This document shows, piece by piece, positions 23,182 through 31,002 of a DNA stretch of 33,654 nt. Each line of letters opens with the position of its first letter. The first letter of the stretch is position 1. The stretch spans positions 1 through 33,654 of the forward strand of contig JAFYUZ010000002.1 in the NCBI GenBank assembly GCA_017549365.1. Direction: 5' to 3'. The stretch comes from Clostridia bacterium. GTDB lineage: Bacteria > Bacillota > Clostridia > Oscillospirales > CAG-382. A program made the translations under genes and the position numbers. The notes beneath the pieces were generated by a model. That model did not search any database and was not told where the DNA came from. It saw only the letters and a program-made list of their open reading frames with translations.

Positions 23182-25170
23182 ATGAGTTTTTCAGGTAAAG
23201 TTATAAACCGCAAGGACAACCTGCCCATGGCAAACATCCCCGTCAGCGACGGACGAAACACTGTGTTTACCGACGAAAACGGCCGTTTTCTTTTGCCGGG
23301 TTGGGAAAGAGCAAGAATGATAAACGTTGCGCTTCTGACCGAGCGCCATTGTGATTGGTACATGCCCATCGAAGGACACGTGGGAGATTTTGATTTTGTC
23401 ATTGACCCCACAAAGGAGCACGGAGATTTTTGTTTTCTCCACACCAGCGACACCGAGGTTGAGGGCAGATACGAAAACGAATGGATATCCTTTGCAAAGG
23501 ATTGTGTAAAGAAAAATTCGCCTGCGTTTTTTATGCACACGGGCGACCTTTGCCGCGAGGACGGAGTGAAGCGGCACTATCTTGTTATGAACCGCGAAAC
23601 GGTGGGATGTCCCGTGCGCTACTGTATCGGAAACCACGATTTTATCGGTGAAAAATACGGCGAGGAGATTTACGAAAAGCTGTACGGACCTTGCTGGTAT
23701 TCGTTTGACTGCGGAAAATACCATTTTGTCTGCCTTTCGATCGGCGCCGGCGACAATCCCTCGGGATATGCGCACGAGGACCAATGGATCTGGCTGATGA
23801 ACGACCTTGAAACGGCAGGCAAAGGCAAAAAGCTTGTGATCTGCTGCCACGATCTTTGCGCATCCGACCCCACGGGATTTACAAAAAAGATAGGCGACAA
23901 CACGCTTGATCTTAAAGAAAAAGGGATTTGCGCCTGGATATACGGTCATTATCACATAAACGCCGCCCACGAATATGACGGCGTTATCAACGCCACGATT
24001 TCGCGCCCCGACAGCGGAGGAATAGATTCCTCCCCCGCAGGATTCAGAATTGTGAAGTTTACGGGCGAAAACGTAACGACCGAGGTTATCTTTAACACTC
24101 CCGAATGTGAAAAGCCCGACACCCCTGTCTGGCAGACAAAGATATCGGGCAATGCGGAGTTTTCGTCTCTTCTTTCAAAGGACGGTGCTTTGTATATCGC
24201 CACGAGCGACGACGGAATTCCCAAAAATTGCGGAATTTCAAAGCTTTGTGCAAAAAGCGGAGAGCTTTTGTGGTTTGTGAAAACGCGCGGCGCGGTGAAG
24301 GGAGACATTGCCATTGACGGCAAAAAACTTTACGTTCAGGACACCTACGGCACTCTTTATTGTCTTGACTGTGCCGACGGCTCGCAGATATGGACCGCAA
24401 AAAGCACCCTTCCCAGAGTAAATTCGACACGAATGGGAGTTACGATTGCAAAAGACCTTGTCATTGCAGGTTTTCAGTCGATGCTTCACGCTTACGACAA
24501 AACCAGCGGAAAGCTTGTTTGGCTTACAGAAATGTCGGGTTGCGAGGGCGCACCCTCGAGAATTGTTTTTGACGAAAAGCGCGAAAGACTTATTATCAGC
24601 CGTCACTGGAAATCGCTGGCGTGCGTTGACCTTGCCGACGGCAAGCTGATATGGGAAAACTTTGACAGACGTCATTGCTGGTACAGAACCTCCACCCCGT
24701 GCCTTTTGGACGACGGCATATATCTCGGCGGACTGTACACTGTGGCAAAGCTTTGCCCCGACAGCGGAAAGACGCTGTTTACAAAACCGAGCAGCGGCAG
24801 AATGGACGTTGCCGGTGCGCCCGCGTGCGACGGGAAGAGCTTGTTTTTCCCCACGGGCGACAAGGGAGTTGTTGCAATAGACAAGGAAACCCTTGAATTT
24901 GTCTCTGTCTTCCCCGCAAAGACCGCAAAGCTTTTCAGCTCTCCCTACCTTTACGGCAACATCTGCACCGTGGAATCCACCCCCATCATAAGCGAAAACA
25001 AGCTGATCTTTACCGCATCCGACGGATGTATCTACATATATAATAAAGATACGGCAGAACTTGAAAAACGCATATGCACGGGTGAGCCTGTGCTCTCCTG
25101 CCCCGTTATTGAGAACGGCACCATCATAACCGCAGGATTTTACGGCAATATACGTGCATACAAGCTTTGA
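23182..25170 (+). CDS. Metallophosphoesterase fused to a PQQ-like beta-propeller
   Basis: A 662-residue protein in three parts. Residues 1-75: a small beta domain with GKVINRKDNLPMANIPVSDG resembling the MetallophosN/carboxypeptidase-regulatory fold. Residues 82-300: calcineurin-like phosphoesterase with TSDTE (D90, E92 where D-x-H is usual), HTGDL (GD 121-122), GNHD (150-153), CCHD (H223) and GHYH (255-258). Residues about 320-662: a propeller with repeats such as LCAKSGELLWFVKT, LDCADGSQIWTAK, YDKTSGKLVWLTE, VDLADGKLIWE and IDKETLEF, PQQ/quinoprotein-like blades. No signal peptide or membrane segment is seen, so it is probably cytosolic. Substrate unknown. ATG 23182 with GAGG upstream. Confidence 0.85.
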   Translation: MSFSGKVINRKDNLPMANIPVSDGRNTVFTDENGRFLLPGWERARMINVALLTERHCDWYMPIEGHVGDFDFVIDPTKEHGDFCFLHTSDTEVEGRYENEWISFAKDCVKKNSPAFFMHTGDLCREDGVKRHYLVMNRETVGCPVRYCIGNHDFIGEKYGEEIYEKLYGPCWYSFDCGKYHFVCLSIGAGDNPSGYAHEDQWIWLMNDLETAGKGKKLVICCHDLCASDPTGFTKKIGDNTLDLKEKGICAWIYGHYHINAAHEYDGVINATISRPDSGGIDSSPAGFRIVKFTGENVTTEVIFNTPECEKPDTPVWQTKISGNAEFSSLLSKDGALYIATSDDGIPKNCGISKLCAKSGELLWFVKTRGAVKGDIAIDGKKLYVQDTYGTLYCLDCADGSQIWTAKSTLPRVNSTRMGVTIAKDLVIAGFQSMLHAYDKTSGKLVWLTEMSGCEGAPSRIVFDEKRERLIISRHWKSLACVDLADGKLIWENFDRRHCWYRTSTPCLLDDGIYLGGLYTVAKLCPDSGKTLFTKPSSGRMDVAGAPACDGKSLFFPTGDKGVVAIDKETLEFVSVFPAKTAKLFSSPYLYGNICTVESTPIISENKLIFTASDGCIYIYNKDTAELEKRICTGEPVLSCPVIENGTIITAGFYGNIRAYKL

Positions 25171-25188
25171 AAAAAATCGCTTTGGTAG

Positions 25189-25217
25189 TTGACAAATCTT
25201 ATTTTTTGTAGTATAAT
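25189..25217 (+). promoter_or_regulatory. Consensus promoter of the tRNA-Leu gene
   Basis: TTGACA (25189-25194), 17 nt, TATAAT (25212-25217). Confidence 0.8.
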
Positions 25218-25251
25218 ACAATGCGGGTCGAAAATATCGGCCCGTATATAT

Positions 25252-25338
25252 GCGGGTATGGCGGAATTGGCAGACGCGCTAGATTCAGGTTCTAGTGGGG
25301 GCAACTTCGTGGAGGTTCAAGTCCTCTTACCCGCACCA
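25252..25338 (+). tRNA. tRNA-Leu (CAG)
   Basis: An 87-nt class II tRNA with a long variable arm. Acceptor GCGGGTA pairs with TACCCGC, discriminator A, encoded CCA. The anticodon loop TTCAGGT between CTAGA and TCTAG gives anticodon CAG, reading CUG. T-arm GAGG-TTCAAGT-CCTC is intact. A strong promoter precedes and a terminator follows. tRNA genes are common insertion points and an accessory island follows directly. Confidence 0.93.
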
Positions 25339-25380
25339 AACAAAAATCCGTGTTCGAAAGAATGCGGATTTTTGTTTGTA
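25337..25380 (+). terminator. Terminator of tRNA-Leu and left arm of a larger palindrome
   Basis: Perfect 14-bp stem (25337-25350/25365-25378), 14-nt loop, T-rich second arm. It overlaps the CCA end of the tRNA. Bases 25342-25359 are repeated in inverted form at 25417-25434. Confidence 0.65.
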
Positions 25381-25485
25381 TTATTCACTATTCATTATTC
25401 ATCATTAATTTTTCATTTTCGAACACGGATTTTTAGTGAAGAATGAATAATGAAGTCGCTTCGCTGATGAATAATGAATAATTTG
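25342..25485. repeat. Nested palindromic element (MITE-like)
   Basis: Three layers of symmetry: 25342-25359 is the exact reverse complement of 25417-25434 (18 bp); 25389-25404 is the exact reverse complement of 25465-25480 (16 bp); GAATGAATAATGAA-type units repeat directly around 25441-25482. It has no open reading frame. Similar ATTATTCATTATTCA-rich elements are dispersed in some Clostridia genomes, but copy number here cannot be tested. Confidence 0.6.
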
Positions 25486-25569
25486 TTGTTAGAACATTGT
25501 AAAGAAGAAGCATCTATTGAAATGTCTATTTAATTGTGTTATAATCGTTCTGAAAATGGAGGGGATTTT

Positions 25570-25926
25570 ATGAAAGAAAACCCACTGATAGATAAATCTA
25601 TTTCTTTTGCTTCCAGAATTATTAAACTACACCAATACCTTATCAAAACACAAAAAGAAACGATAATATCAAAACAAATTGTTCGCAGCGGAACATCCAT
25701 TGGTGCTAATATAAATGAAGCTAATTACGGTCAAAGTAAAGCTGATTTCATCTCCAAAATGCACATTGCATTAAAAGAAACTGCTGAAACCGAATACTGG
25801 CTTAAACTACTTTTAATATCTGATTTTATAACTGAAGATATGGGGAGATCTCTTTTGAACGATTGTCTGGAAATAAAAAGAATTTTGATAGCATCAATCA
25901 ACACAGCTAAGGATAGCGTAAAATGA
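25570..25926 (+). CDS. Four-helix-bundle protein (S23/IVS family)
   Basis: A 118-residue, all-helical protein of the family first found in 23S rRNA intervening sequences (PF05635). Landmarks: SISFASRIIKLHQYL, the core IVRSGTSIGANINEANYGQS (about 38-57), FISKMHIALKETAETEYWL, and a C-terminal helix. It forms pentamers in known structures; its function is unclear. GGAGGGG lies upstream of ATG 25570. The gene lies outside rRNA, uses AT-rich codons unlike its neighbours, and its TGA overlaps the next ATG. Confidence 0.9.
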   Translation: MKENPLIDKSISFASRIIKLHQYLIKTQKETIISKQIVRSGTSIGANINEANYGQSKADFISKMHIALKETAETEYWLKLLLISDFITEDMGRSLLNDCLEIKRILIASINTAKDSVK

Positions 25927-26360
25927 ACAAGGAATTTTTATTAGAAAATGACAGTTTTCGATTGTCTCTTATTTTTAATGTATATGAGTCTGATATTTTA
26001 TATTCAACCAATACAATTCTGTCTGTTGCAGTTACAGGTGCACAATTTTCTGCATCTGCAACAATGGATATAGATATAAAAGATATACAAGACTTTTGCA
26101 ATAATTTGAAACATATATACGACTGTTTTGCTGGAACTGCCAAAATTCAAGAGCCTTATGGGGATAAACAATACATATTGTTTTCTTCTGATAAATATGG
26201 TCATGTTACAGTTTCCGGATATTTGAATTCAAATGGAGTAAATAACTTTTGGCTGGAGTTTAAATTTGAAAACTCTATCGATCAAACCCATTTACTCAAC
26301 CTTTTTGATGGTTTAAACGACTTCTTAAAGCAAATACATTTAGCTTCATCAAATCAATAG
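25923..26360 (+). CDS. Protein of unknown function coupled to the four-helix-bundle gene
   Basis: A 145-residue soluble protein, not recognised with confidence. The order of elements (a beta-rich N-terminus, DIDIKDIQDFCNNLKHIYD helix, EPYGDKQYILFSSDKYGHVTVSG strands, then DQTHLLNLFDGLNDFLKQI helix) is reminiscent of small DUF6228/immunity-like proteins; this is a weak impression. ATG 25923 overlaps the upstream stop (ATGA), so the pair is translationally coupled. It shares the low GC of the island. Confidence 0.55.
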   Translation: MNKEFLLENDSFRLSLIFNVYESDILYSTNTILSVAVTGAQFSASATMDIDIKDIQDFCNNLKHIYDCFAGTAKIQEPYGDKQYILFSSDKYGHVTVSGYLNSNGVNNFWLEFKFENSIDQTHLLNLFDGLNDFLKQIHLASSNQ

Positions 26361-26391
26361 TTTGGTAAACACTTGGTTGCAAAATTCAATT

Positions 26392-26493
26392 ATGAAACTT
26401 ATCTTTTTCACTCCAAAACTTAACTCCCTCACGATGAAACTTATCTTTCCACAATGAAACTTATCTTTCCACAATGAAACTTAACTCATCAAA
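26392..26493 (+). repeat. Five tandem 20-21 bp repeats (ATGAAACTTA core)
   Basis: The core AAACTTA starts at 26395, 26416, 26437, 26457 and 26477, so spacing is 21, 21, 20, 20. The units at 26434 and 26454 are identical over 20 bp (ATGAAACTTATCTTTCCACA); the others diverge in the second half. The period is two helical turns. Confidence 0.75.
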
Positions 26494-26494
26494 A

Positions 26495-26514
26495 AATGCA
26501 CCGCCCGGTGCATT
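26495..26514 (-). terminator. Hairpin with a T6 tract on the minus strand
   Basis: Perfect 8-bp GC-containing stem (26495-26502/26507-26514), 4-nt loop, followed on the minus strand by six T. No minus-strand gene ends here, so it may be a remnant or part of the repeat element. Confidence 0.45.
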
Positions 26515-26672
26515 GTATCAATATATGAGTTATTTGCCAGAAAAAGACCGTAACTTTGATAAAAAGTTTATGGGGATTTTCTTATTTTTCATCGTGTCAA
26601 AAATAGTCAAAAACAATCCTTCGTTTCTTCTCTCTTCGTTTTTTACTCAAATTTTCTTTCACAATACAGAAC

Positions 26673-26704
26673 AAAAAAGCATCGGCGTTTTCCGATGCTT
26701 TTTT
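26673..26704. terminator. Bidirectional terminator at the right end of the island
   Basis: Perfect 13-bp stem (26673-26685/26692-26704), 6-nt loop, A6 and T6 flanks. Confidence 0.75.
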
Positions 26705-26721
26705 GTAAGGTTAAATAATTC

Positions 26722-26750
26722 TTGCCATGACGGATTTTTTATGGTACAAT
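26722..26750 (+). promoter_or_regulatory. Sigma-A promoter of the flavin reductase-like gene
   Basis: TTGCCA (26722-26727), 17 nt, TACAAT (26745-26750). Confidence 0.6.
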
Positions 26751-26776
26751 GAAATAAAAAAACGGGAGGAATGAAA

Positions 26777-27337
26777 ATGAGAAAAAATCTTGGTGCGCAG
26801 GCAATGCTTTATCCCATGCCTGTACTTATTATCGGAAGCTATGACGAAAACGGAACCCCCGACGCCATGAACGCCGCATGGGGCGGAATCAGCGAGGAAA
26901 CCCAAATATCAATATGCATTGACTGCGGACACAAAACGGCAAAGAATGTTGTCTGTCGCGGAGCTTTTACCGTGAGCATTGCCGACGAAAAAAACGTGGT
27001 TGCCTGCGATTACGTCGGAATCGTTTCTGCAAACAAGGTGCCCGACAAAATAAAAAAGACGGGCTGGCACGTGACCAAAAGCGAATTTGTGGATGCTCCC
27101 CTTTTTGACGAGCTGCCCATGGCGCTTGAATGCAAGCTTATAAGCTATGACGAAGAATCCTGCCGTCTTGTGGGCGAGATTGTGAACGTTTGCGTCGACG
27201 AGAGAATTTTGGGAGAAGACGGCAAGATCGACCTTGAAAAATTCTGTCCTGTCACCTTTGACCCGTCGCACCACACCTATGTAAAGCTCGGCGACACGGT
27301 GGGCAAGGCGTTTTCCGACGGACTGCAGCTGAAATAA
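26777..27337 (+). CDS. Flavin reductase family protein (flavoredoxin-like)
   Basis: A 186-residue FMN-binding split-barrel protein. LYPMPVLIIGSYDENGTPDAMNAAWGG is the family N-terminal block (about 11-37), followed by ISICIDCGHKTAKNV, the FTVSIAD strand and VPDKIKKTGW; it resembles the flavoredoxin/NADH:FMN reductase group. Likely cytosolic redox carrier; partner unknown. ATG 26777 is chosen because GGAGG (26765-26769) lies 7 nt upstream; ATG 26771 is only 1 nt from it. A terminator follows directly. Confidence 0.85.
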   Translation: MRKNLGAQAMLYPMPVLIIGSYDENGTPDAMNAAWGGISEETQISICIDCGHKTAKNVVCRGAFTVSIADEKNVVACDYVGIVSANKVPDKIKKTGWHVTKSEFVDAPLFDELPMALECKLISYDEESCRLVGEIVNVCVDERILGEDGKIDLEKFCPVTFDPSHHTYVKLGDTVGKAFSDGLQLK

Positions 27338-27339
27338 CA

Positions 27340-27369
27340 AAAAAACTCCGCCAAAGTGCGGAGTTTTTT
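27340..27369. terminator. Bidirectional terminator between flavin reductase and sulfatase genes
   Basis: 12-bp stem (27340-27351/27358-27369), 6-nt loop, A6 and T6 flanks; serves both converging genes. Confidence 0.8.
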
Positions 27370-27384
27370 GCTTGTATCAGGTTA

Positions 27385-28917
27385 TTATTCTTCTTCCATG
27401 GCGAGAAATTTTACGTTGTAGAAATCGGATTTTTTCTGAAGCTCAAGATCGAGCTGTTCAAATCCGTATTCTTCGCACAGGGTAGGCTTTTGCGAAAAAA
27501 GGTTTGTTCCAAGGCCGAGCCTTTCGCCCTCGATATTGACGCCCAGCGCCGCAAGGGTGGTGGGAAACATATCAAAGGTGCCATAGCTTCTGTTCTTTTC
27601 GCTTATCGGGGAAACGGCAGAATTTATGATGCAGGAATACACGGTACGAACGTAGTTTTCGTCGATATCCTCGAGGAAATTGGCATCCATCGAAAGATGG
27701 TCACCGCAGATGACTATCGTGGTGTTTTCGTAAAAGGGCTGACTTTTTATCCACCCGACAAAATCATACACCTGCTTTGACGAGCACGAAAGGACGTTGG
27801 CATACTGTTCCTCGTGTTTGTCGTCGCAAAGCCGACATTCGTAGCCGTCGGGAAAATGGGTGTCGGCGGTAAGCATGGTGAGATTGAAGGGGGCGTCGCC
27901 TGACGAAAGGCGCAAAAGCTCTTGCTTTGCAAAATCAAAAAGCTTTTCGTCCTCAAATCCCCACCATTCGCGATAGTCGGGGTCGAGCCTGCCTTGCGCT
28001 TTCAGCGATTCGGTGTCGAGAATGTCGTAGTTTCCGTGCATATCAAAATACGGTGCACGTCCGTGGAAATCGGCATCCGATCCGACAAGCAGAGTCTGAT
28101 CGTACCCCTCTTTTTTCAAAATATCGCCTATCGAAACAGCCCCCGGCAGATATTCGCCATCCTTGCCGTAGGCATCGGCGGTTATCATGACCTTTACAGG
28201 GATTCCCGAGGTCTGGGCAACCATGGCGGCGGCGGTCCAGGTGGTGCCCGAAAAAGAAAGAGCGCCGCCAAGGCCTTCGTCGTTTGAAAAATTGACGTTT
28301 TCACGCGAAAGAAGCGAAAGATCGGGGATGAAATCCGCCGTCACCTTGCCGCCTGCCGAAGGCTCGGCAAAGGTGTTTTCCATCGATTCGAGAAATATGT
28401 AAACGAGGTTGCGTTTTTCTTGCGGAAAAGAAAGCTTTATTTCATCGGGGTCGGCGTAGTTTTCTTCGATAAAGTCCGATTCTTCATAATGGATCTCGGC
28501 GTATCCCACAACGTCAAGGTTGACGGTGAAAAAACACAGTCCCGTTACAAGAACGAGAAGAGAAAGGCTTAATCCCCTGCCTTTAAAAAATCTGCAGACG
28601 GCACTTTTGCAATAATCTTCATATATTTTGAACTTTTCAAAAAGCTTTGCAAGATCTCCCGAAAGCAGGCGGAACAAAAAGATCTCGGCGCACATTGCAA
28701 GAATACCGAAAACACCGACGTGTATGACGGCACTGCCCGCGATAGAGCGATAAACTCCCTCTGTCGACGCCTTCATCTGATAAAGCACCTGATCGAGATA
28801 TACCTTGTCATACTTACGCAAAAGCCACAGGGTGAGAAAGAACACTGCGTTTCCTCCCGCAAGCATCAAAAGCGAGATCACAAGCCTCTTACGCGGTTTT
28901 TTTTCGTTTTTAGTCAA
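27385..28917 (-). CDS. LTA synthase/MdoB-like sulfatase-fold membrane protein
   Basis: A 510-residue protein: about three membrane segments in the first 137 residues, then an outside alkaline-phosphatase/sulfatase domain. Metal and nucleophile sites: FLESMENTF (Glu near 177), SGTTWTAAAMVAQTSGIP (nucleophile Thr about 225-228), LTADTHFPDGY and GDHLSM with late Asp/His ligands. The GTTWTAAAMVAQTSGIP segment resembles E. coli MdoB/OpgB phosphoglycerol transferase more than LtaS, and there are fewer membrane segments than the five of LtaS. It may transfer phosphoglycerol from phosphatidylglycerol to a surface glycan. The start is TTG 28917 with GAGGG 6 nt upstream. Confidence 0.82.
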   Translation of the reverse strand: MTKNEKKPRKRLVISLLMLAGGNAVFFLTLWLLRKYDKVYLDQVLYQMKASTEGVYRSIAGSAVIHVGVFGILAMCAEIFLFRLLSGDLAKLFEKFKIYEDYCKSAVCRFFKGRGLSLSLLVLVTGLCFFTVNLDVVGYAEIHYEESDFIEENYADPDEIKLSFPQEKRNLVYIFLESMENTFAEPSAGGKVTADFIPDLSLLSRENVNFSNDEGLGGALSFSGTTWTAAAMVAQTSGIPVKVMITADAYGKDGEYLPGAVSIGDILKKEGYDQTLLVGSDADFHGRAPYFDMHGNYDILDTESLKAQGRLDPDYREWWGFEDEKLFDFAKQELLRLSSGDAPFNLTMLTADTHFPDGYECRLCDDKHEEQYANVLSCSSKQVYDFVGWIKSQPFYENTTIVICGDHLSMDANFLEDIDENYVRTVYSCIINSAVSPISEKNRSYGTFDMFPTTLAALGVNIEGERLGLGTNLFSQKPTLCEEYGFEQLDLELQKKSDFYNVKFLAMEEE

Positions 28918-28965
28918 TTTGATCCCTCACACAGTAAATAGATATGACACATAAAGATAAAATAT

Positions 28966-28994
28966 ATTTTATCCTTTTAAAACGGGCATGTCAA
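28966..28994 (-). promoter_or_regulatory. Sigma-A promoter of the sulfatase-fold gene
   Basis: Minus strand TTGACA (28994-28989), 17 nt, TAAAAT (28971-28966). An 18-nt perfect palindrome (28956-28973) covers the -10 and could be an operator. Confidence 0.65.
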
Positions 28995-29076
28995 GCATTA
29001 TTGAAGATTTTTGTCGGAATTTAATCACATTCTGTTAAAAAAGAAAGAATAAACCGTTGTTTTTTTGCGGTACATA

Positions 29077-29104
29077 TTGATTTTCGCGGGGAAAATGGTA
29101 TAAT
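29077..29104 (+). promoter_or_regulatory. Promoter of galT
   Basis: TTGATT (29077-29082), 16 nt, TATAAT (29099-29104) with TG upstream of the -10. ATG lies 33 nt further. Confidence 0.6.
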
Positions 29105-29136
29105 ACTTGTTTGAAATACATTCAGAGGTGGACAAA

Positions 29137-30645
29137 ATGGAAAAAATAGAAATATACATAAAACAACTCGTAAACTACGGCGCAGACACAGGACTTATCG
29201 AAGATTGCGACAAAGCGTACGCCACAAACAGACTGCTCGAGATCCTTTGTCTTGACGGAATTTGCGACGAAGAGGTTACTGAAAAAGCACAGCTTGAGGA
29301 AATACTCGACGGCATTTGCGATTATGCTTTTGAAAAGGGGCTTTTTGAAAGCAATTCTGTTGTTTACCGCGACCTTTTTGACACAAAGATCATGGGTGCG
29401 CTTATTCCCATGCCCTCTGCGGTCATTTCAAAGTTCAATTCGCTTTATGCCAGGTCCCCCGAAAAGGCAACCGATTTTTACTATCACTTTTCAAAGGCAT
29501 CCAACTACATCCGCGATTACCGCGTGAAAAAAGACCTTAAATGGCAGACCGAAAGTGTATACGGCGACATCGACATAACAATCAACCTTTCCAAGCCCGA
29601 AAAAGACCCCAAGGCTATTGCCGCCGCAAAGCTTTTGCCCCAAAGCGGATATCCCAAGTGCCTTCTCTGCCTTGAAAACGAAGGATATGCGGGCAGAGTA
29701 AACTCGCCCGCACGCCAGAACCACAGAATTATTCCCCTTGATCTGGGCGGAGACGATTGGTTTTTGCAGTATTCACCCTACGTTTACTACAACGAGCATT
29801 GCATTGCTTTTTCAAAAGAGCACACACCTATGAAGATCGACCGCGGCACCTTTGAAAAGCAGCTTGATTTTGTCGGAGTGCTCCCCCACTATTTCATCGG
29901 CTCGAATGCCGATCTTCCCATCGTCGGCGGTTCGATCCTTTCGCACAACCACATGCAGGGCGGAAGATACACCTTTGCCATGGAAAGAGCAGGCGACGAA
30001 GCAGAGCTTTGCTTTGAAGGCTTTGAAAACGTCAAGGCTTCGATCGTTTCGTGGCCCATGTCTGTTATCCGTATAAATTCCTACGACAAAGCCGCTCTTT
30101 GCTCTCTTGCGGACAAGATACTCTGCGCATGGAGAAAATATACCGACAAGGACGCCTTTGTCTTTGCCAACACCGACGGCGAAGATCACAACACCATCAC
30201 CCCCATTGCACGCCGCAGGGGCGAAAACTTTGAGATCGACCTTGTTCTTCGCAACAACATCACCACAGAAGAGCATCCCCTTGGCGTATACCATCCCCAC
30301 GCCGAGCTTCACAATATCAAAAAGGAAAACATCGGTCTTATCGAAGTTATGGGCCTTGCCGTGCTGCCCGCACGTCTGAAAGACGAAATAGCCGTTATGA
30401 AAGATGCCATTCTTTCGGGCAAGGATTTTGGGGAGATTTCCGAGATCGAAAAGCACAAGACGTGGTTTGAAGCTTTCAGAGGCAACTACGTGTTCACCGA
30501 AGAAAACACCGAAGAAATTCTTAAAAAAGAGATCGGAAAGACCTTTGTCAAGGTGCTTGAAGATGCCGGTGTTTACAAGTGCACCCCCGACGGAAGAGAA
30601 GCTTTTATGCGTTTTGTCGCATCGGTCGGCGGAAAGAGAATATAA
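29137..30645 (+). CDS. galT: UDP-glucose-hexose-1-phosphate uridylyltransferase, class II
   Basis: A 502-residue GalT of the Gram-positive class II type (about 490-500 residues, not the 350-residue E. coli form). It exchanges UMP between UDP-glucose and galactose 1-phosphate in the Leloir pathway. Visible: YPKCLLCLENEGYAGR (about 178-193), RQNHRIIPLDLGG, the histidine motif SHNHMQGG that carries the uridylylated His, and GVYHPHAELHNIKKENIGLIEVMGLA. GAGGTGG lies 7 nt before ATG 29137. galK and galE are not adjacent. Confidence 0.93.
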   Translation: MEKIEIYIKQLVNYGADTGLIEDCDKAYATNRLLEILCLDGICDEEVTEKAQLEEILDGICDYAFEKGLFESNSVVYRDLFDTKIMGALIPMPSAVISKFNSLYARSPEKATDFYYHFSKASNYIRDYRVKKDLKWQTESVYGDIDITINLSKPEKDPKAIAAAKLLPQSGYPKCLLCLENEGYAGRVNSPARQNHRIIPLDLGGDDWFLQYSPYVYYNEHCIAFSKEHTPMKIDRGTFEKQLDFVGVLPHYFIGSNADLPIVGGSILSHNHMQGGRYTFAMERAGDEAELCFEGFENVKASIVSWPMSVIRINSYDKAALCSLADKILCAWRKYTDKDAFVFANTDGEDHNTITPIARRRGENFEIDLVLRNNITTEEHPLGVYHPHAELHNIKKENIGLIEVMGLAVLPARLKDEIAVMKDAILSGKDFGEISEIEKHKTWFEAFRGNYVFTEENTEEILKKEIGKTFVKVLEDAGVYKCTPDGREAFMRFVASVGGKRI

Positions 30646-30653
30646 AAACAGAA

Positions 30654-30680
30654 AAAAGCAGGGGCAACCCTGCTTTTGTT
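30654..30680 (+). terminator. Terminator of galT
   Basis: 10-bp stem (30654-30663/30668-30677), GCAA loop, T-rich tail. Confidence 0.75.
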
Positions 30681-30699
30681 TTGTAAAAGGATAAAAAAC

Positions 30700-30725
30700 A
30701 AAAGACCGTCAGAAGACGGTCTTTT
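30700..30725 (-). terminator. Terminator of tRNA-Thr
   Basis: 11-bp stem (30700-30710/30715-30725), 4-nt loop; on the minus strand followed by TTTTGTTTTTT. It is directly behind the tRNA CCA end. Confidence 0.75.
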
Positions 30726-30801
<76 letters not shown>

Positions 30802-30830
30802 AAATGGTGTCAGCAACACCAGCGAGAGTT

Positions 30831-30859
30831 ATTATAACATCTTTTTGTGCCTTTGTCAA
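30831..30859 (-). promoter_or_regulatory. Consensus promoter of tRNA-Thr
   Basis: Minus strand TTGACA (30859-30854), 17 nt, TATAAT (30836-30831). Confidence 0.85.
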
Positions 30860-31002
30860 GAGCAAAATCAAAAAAACGCAAAAAAACTTCGCACGGCTGT
30901 CTTTTAATACAATACAGCAATAAACGAAGGAAAGGAAAAAGTGTACGGAACGGGGTTTGTTACATTTTAATTGTGCAGTTTGTACAAATATTTCCAAAAT
31001 TC

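Larger units (their letters stand above)
26361..26776. other. Gene-free stretch with iterated repeats and hairpins
   Basis: About 416 bases without a convincing gene. It holds the five-copy repeat (26392-26493), a hairpin (26495-26514), a perfect terminator hairpin (26673-26704) and the promoter of the next gene (26722-26750). Nothing further is seen in 26515-26672; a 92-codon frame there lacks a ribosome binding site and family match. Confidence 0.6.

Noticed and set aside
24238..25221. A 327-codon open frame on the minus strand opposite the phosphoesterase gene
   Set aside because: No ribosome binding site or family pattern; the plus-strand protein has clear motifs in this stretch.
26392..26493. 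Possible CRISPR array
   Set aside because: Units are contiguous with no unique spacers and no cas genes are near.
25252..26720. Integrated element with tRNA-derived att repeats
   Set aside because: No second copy of the tRNA-Leu 3' end and no integrase gene was seen to the right.
26474..26752. A 92-codon plus-strand frame in the island
   Set aside because: It starts inside the tandem repeats, runs through two hairpins and a promoter, and resembles nothing.
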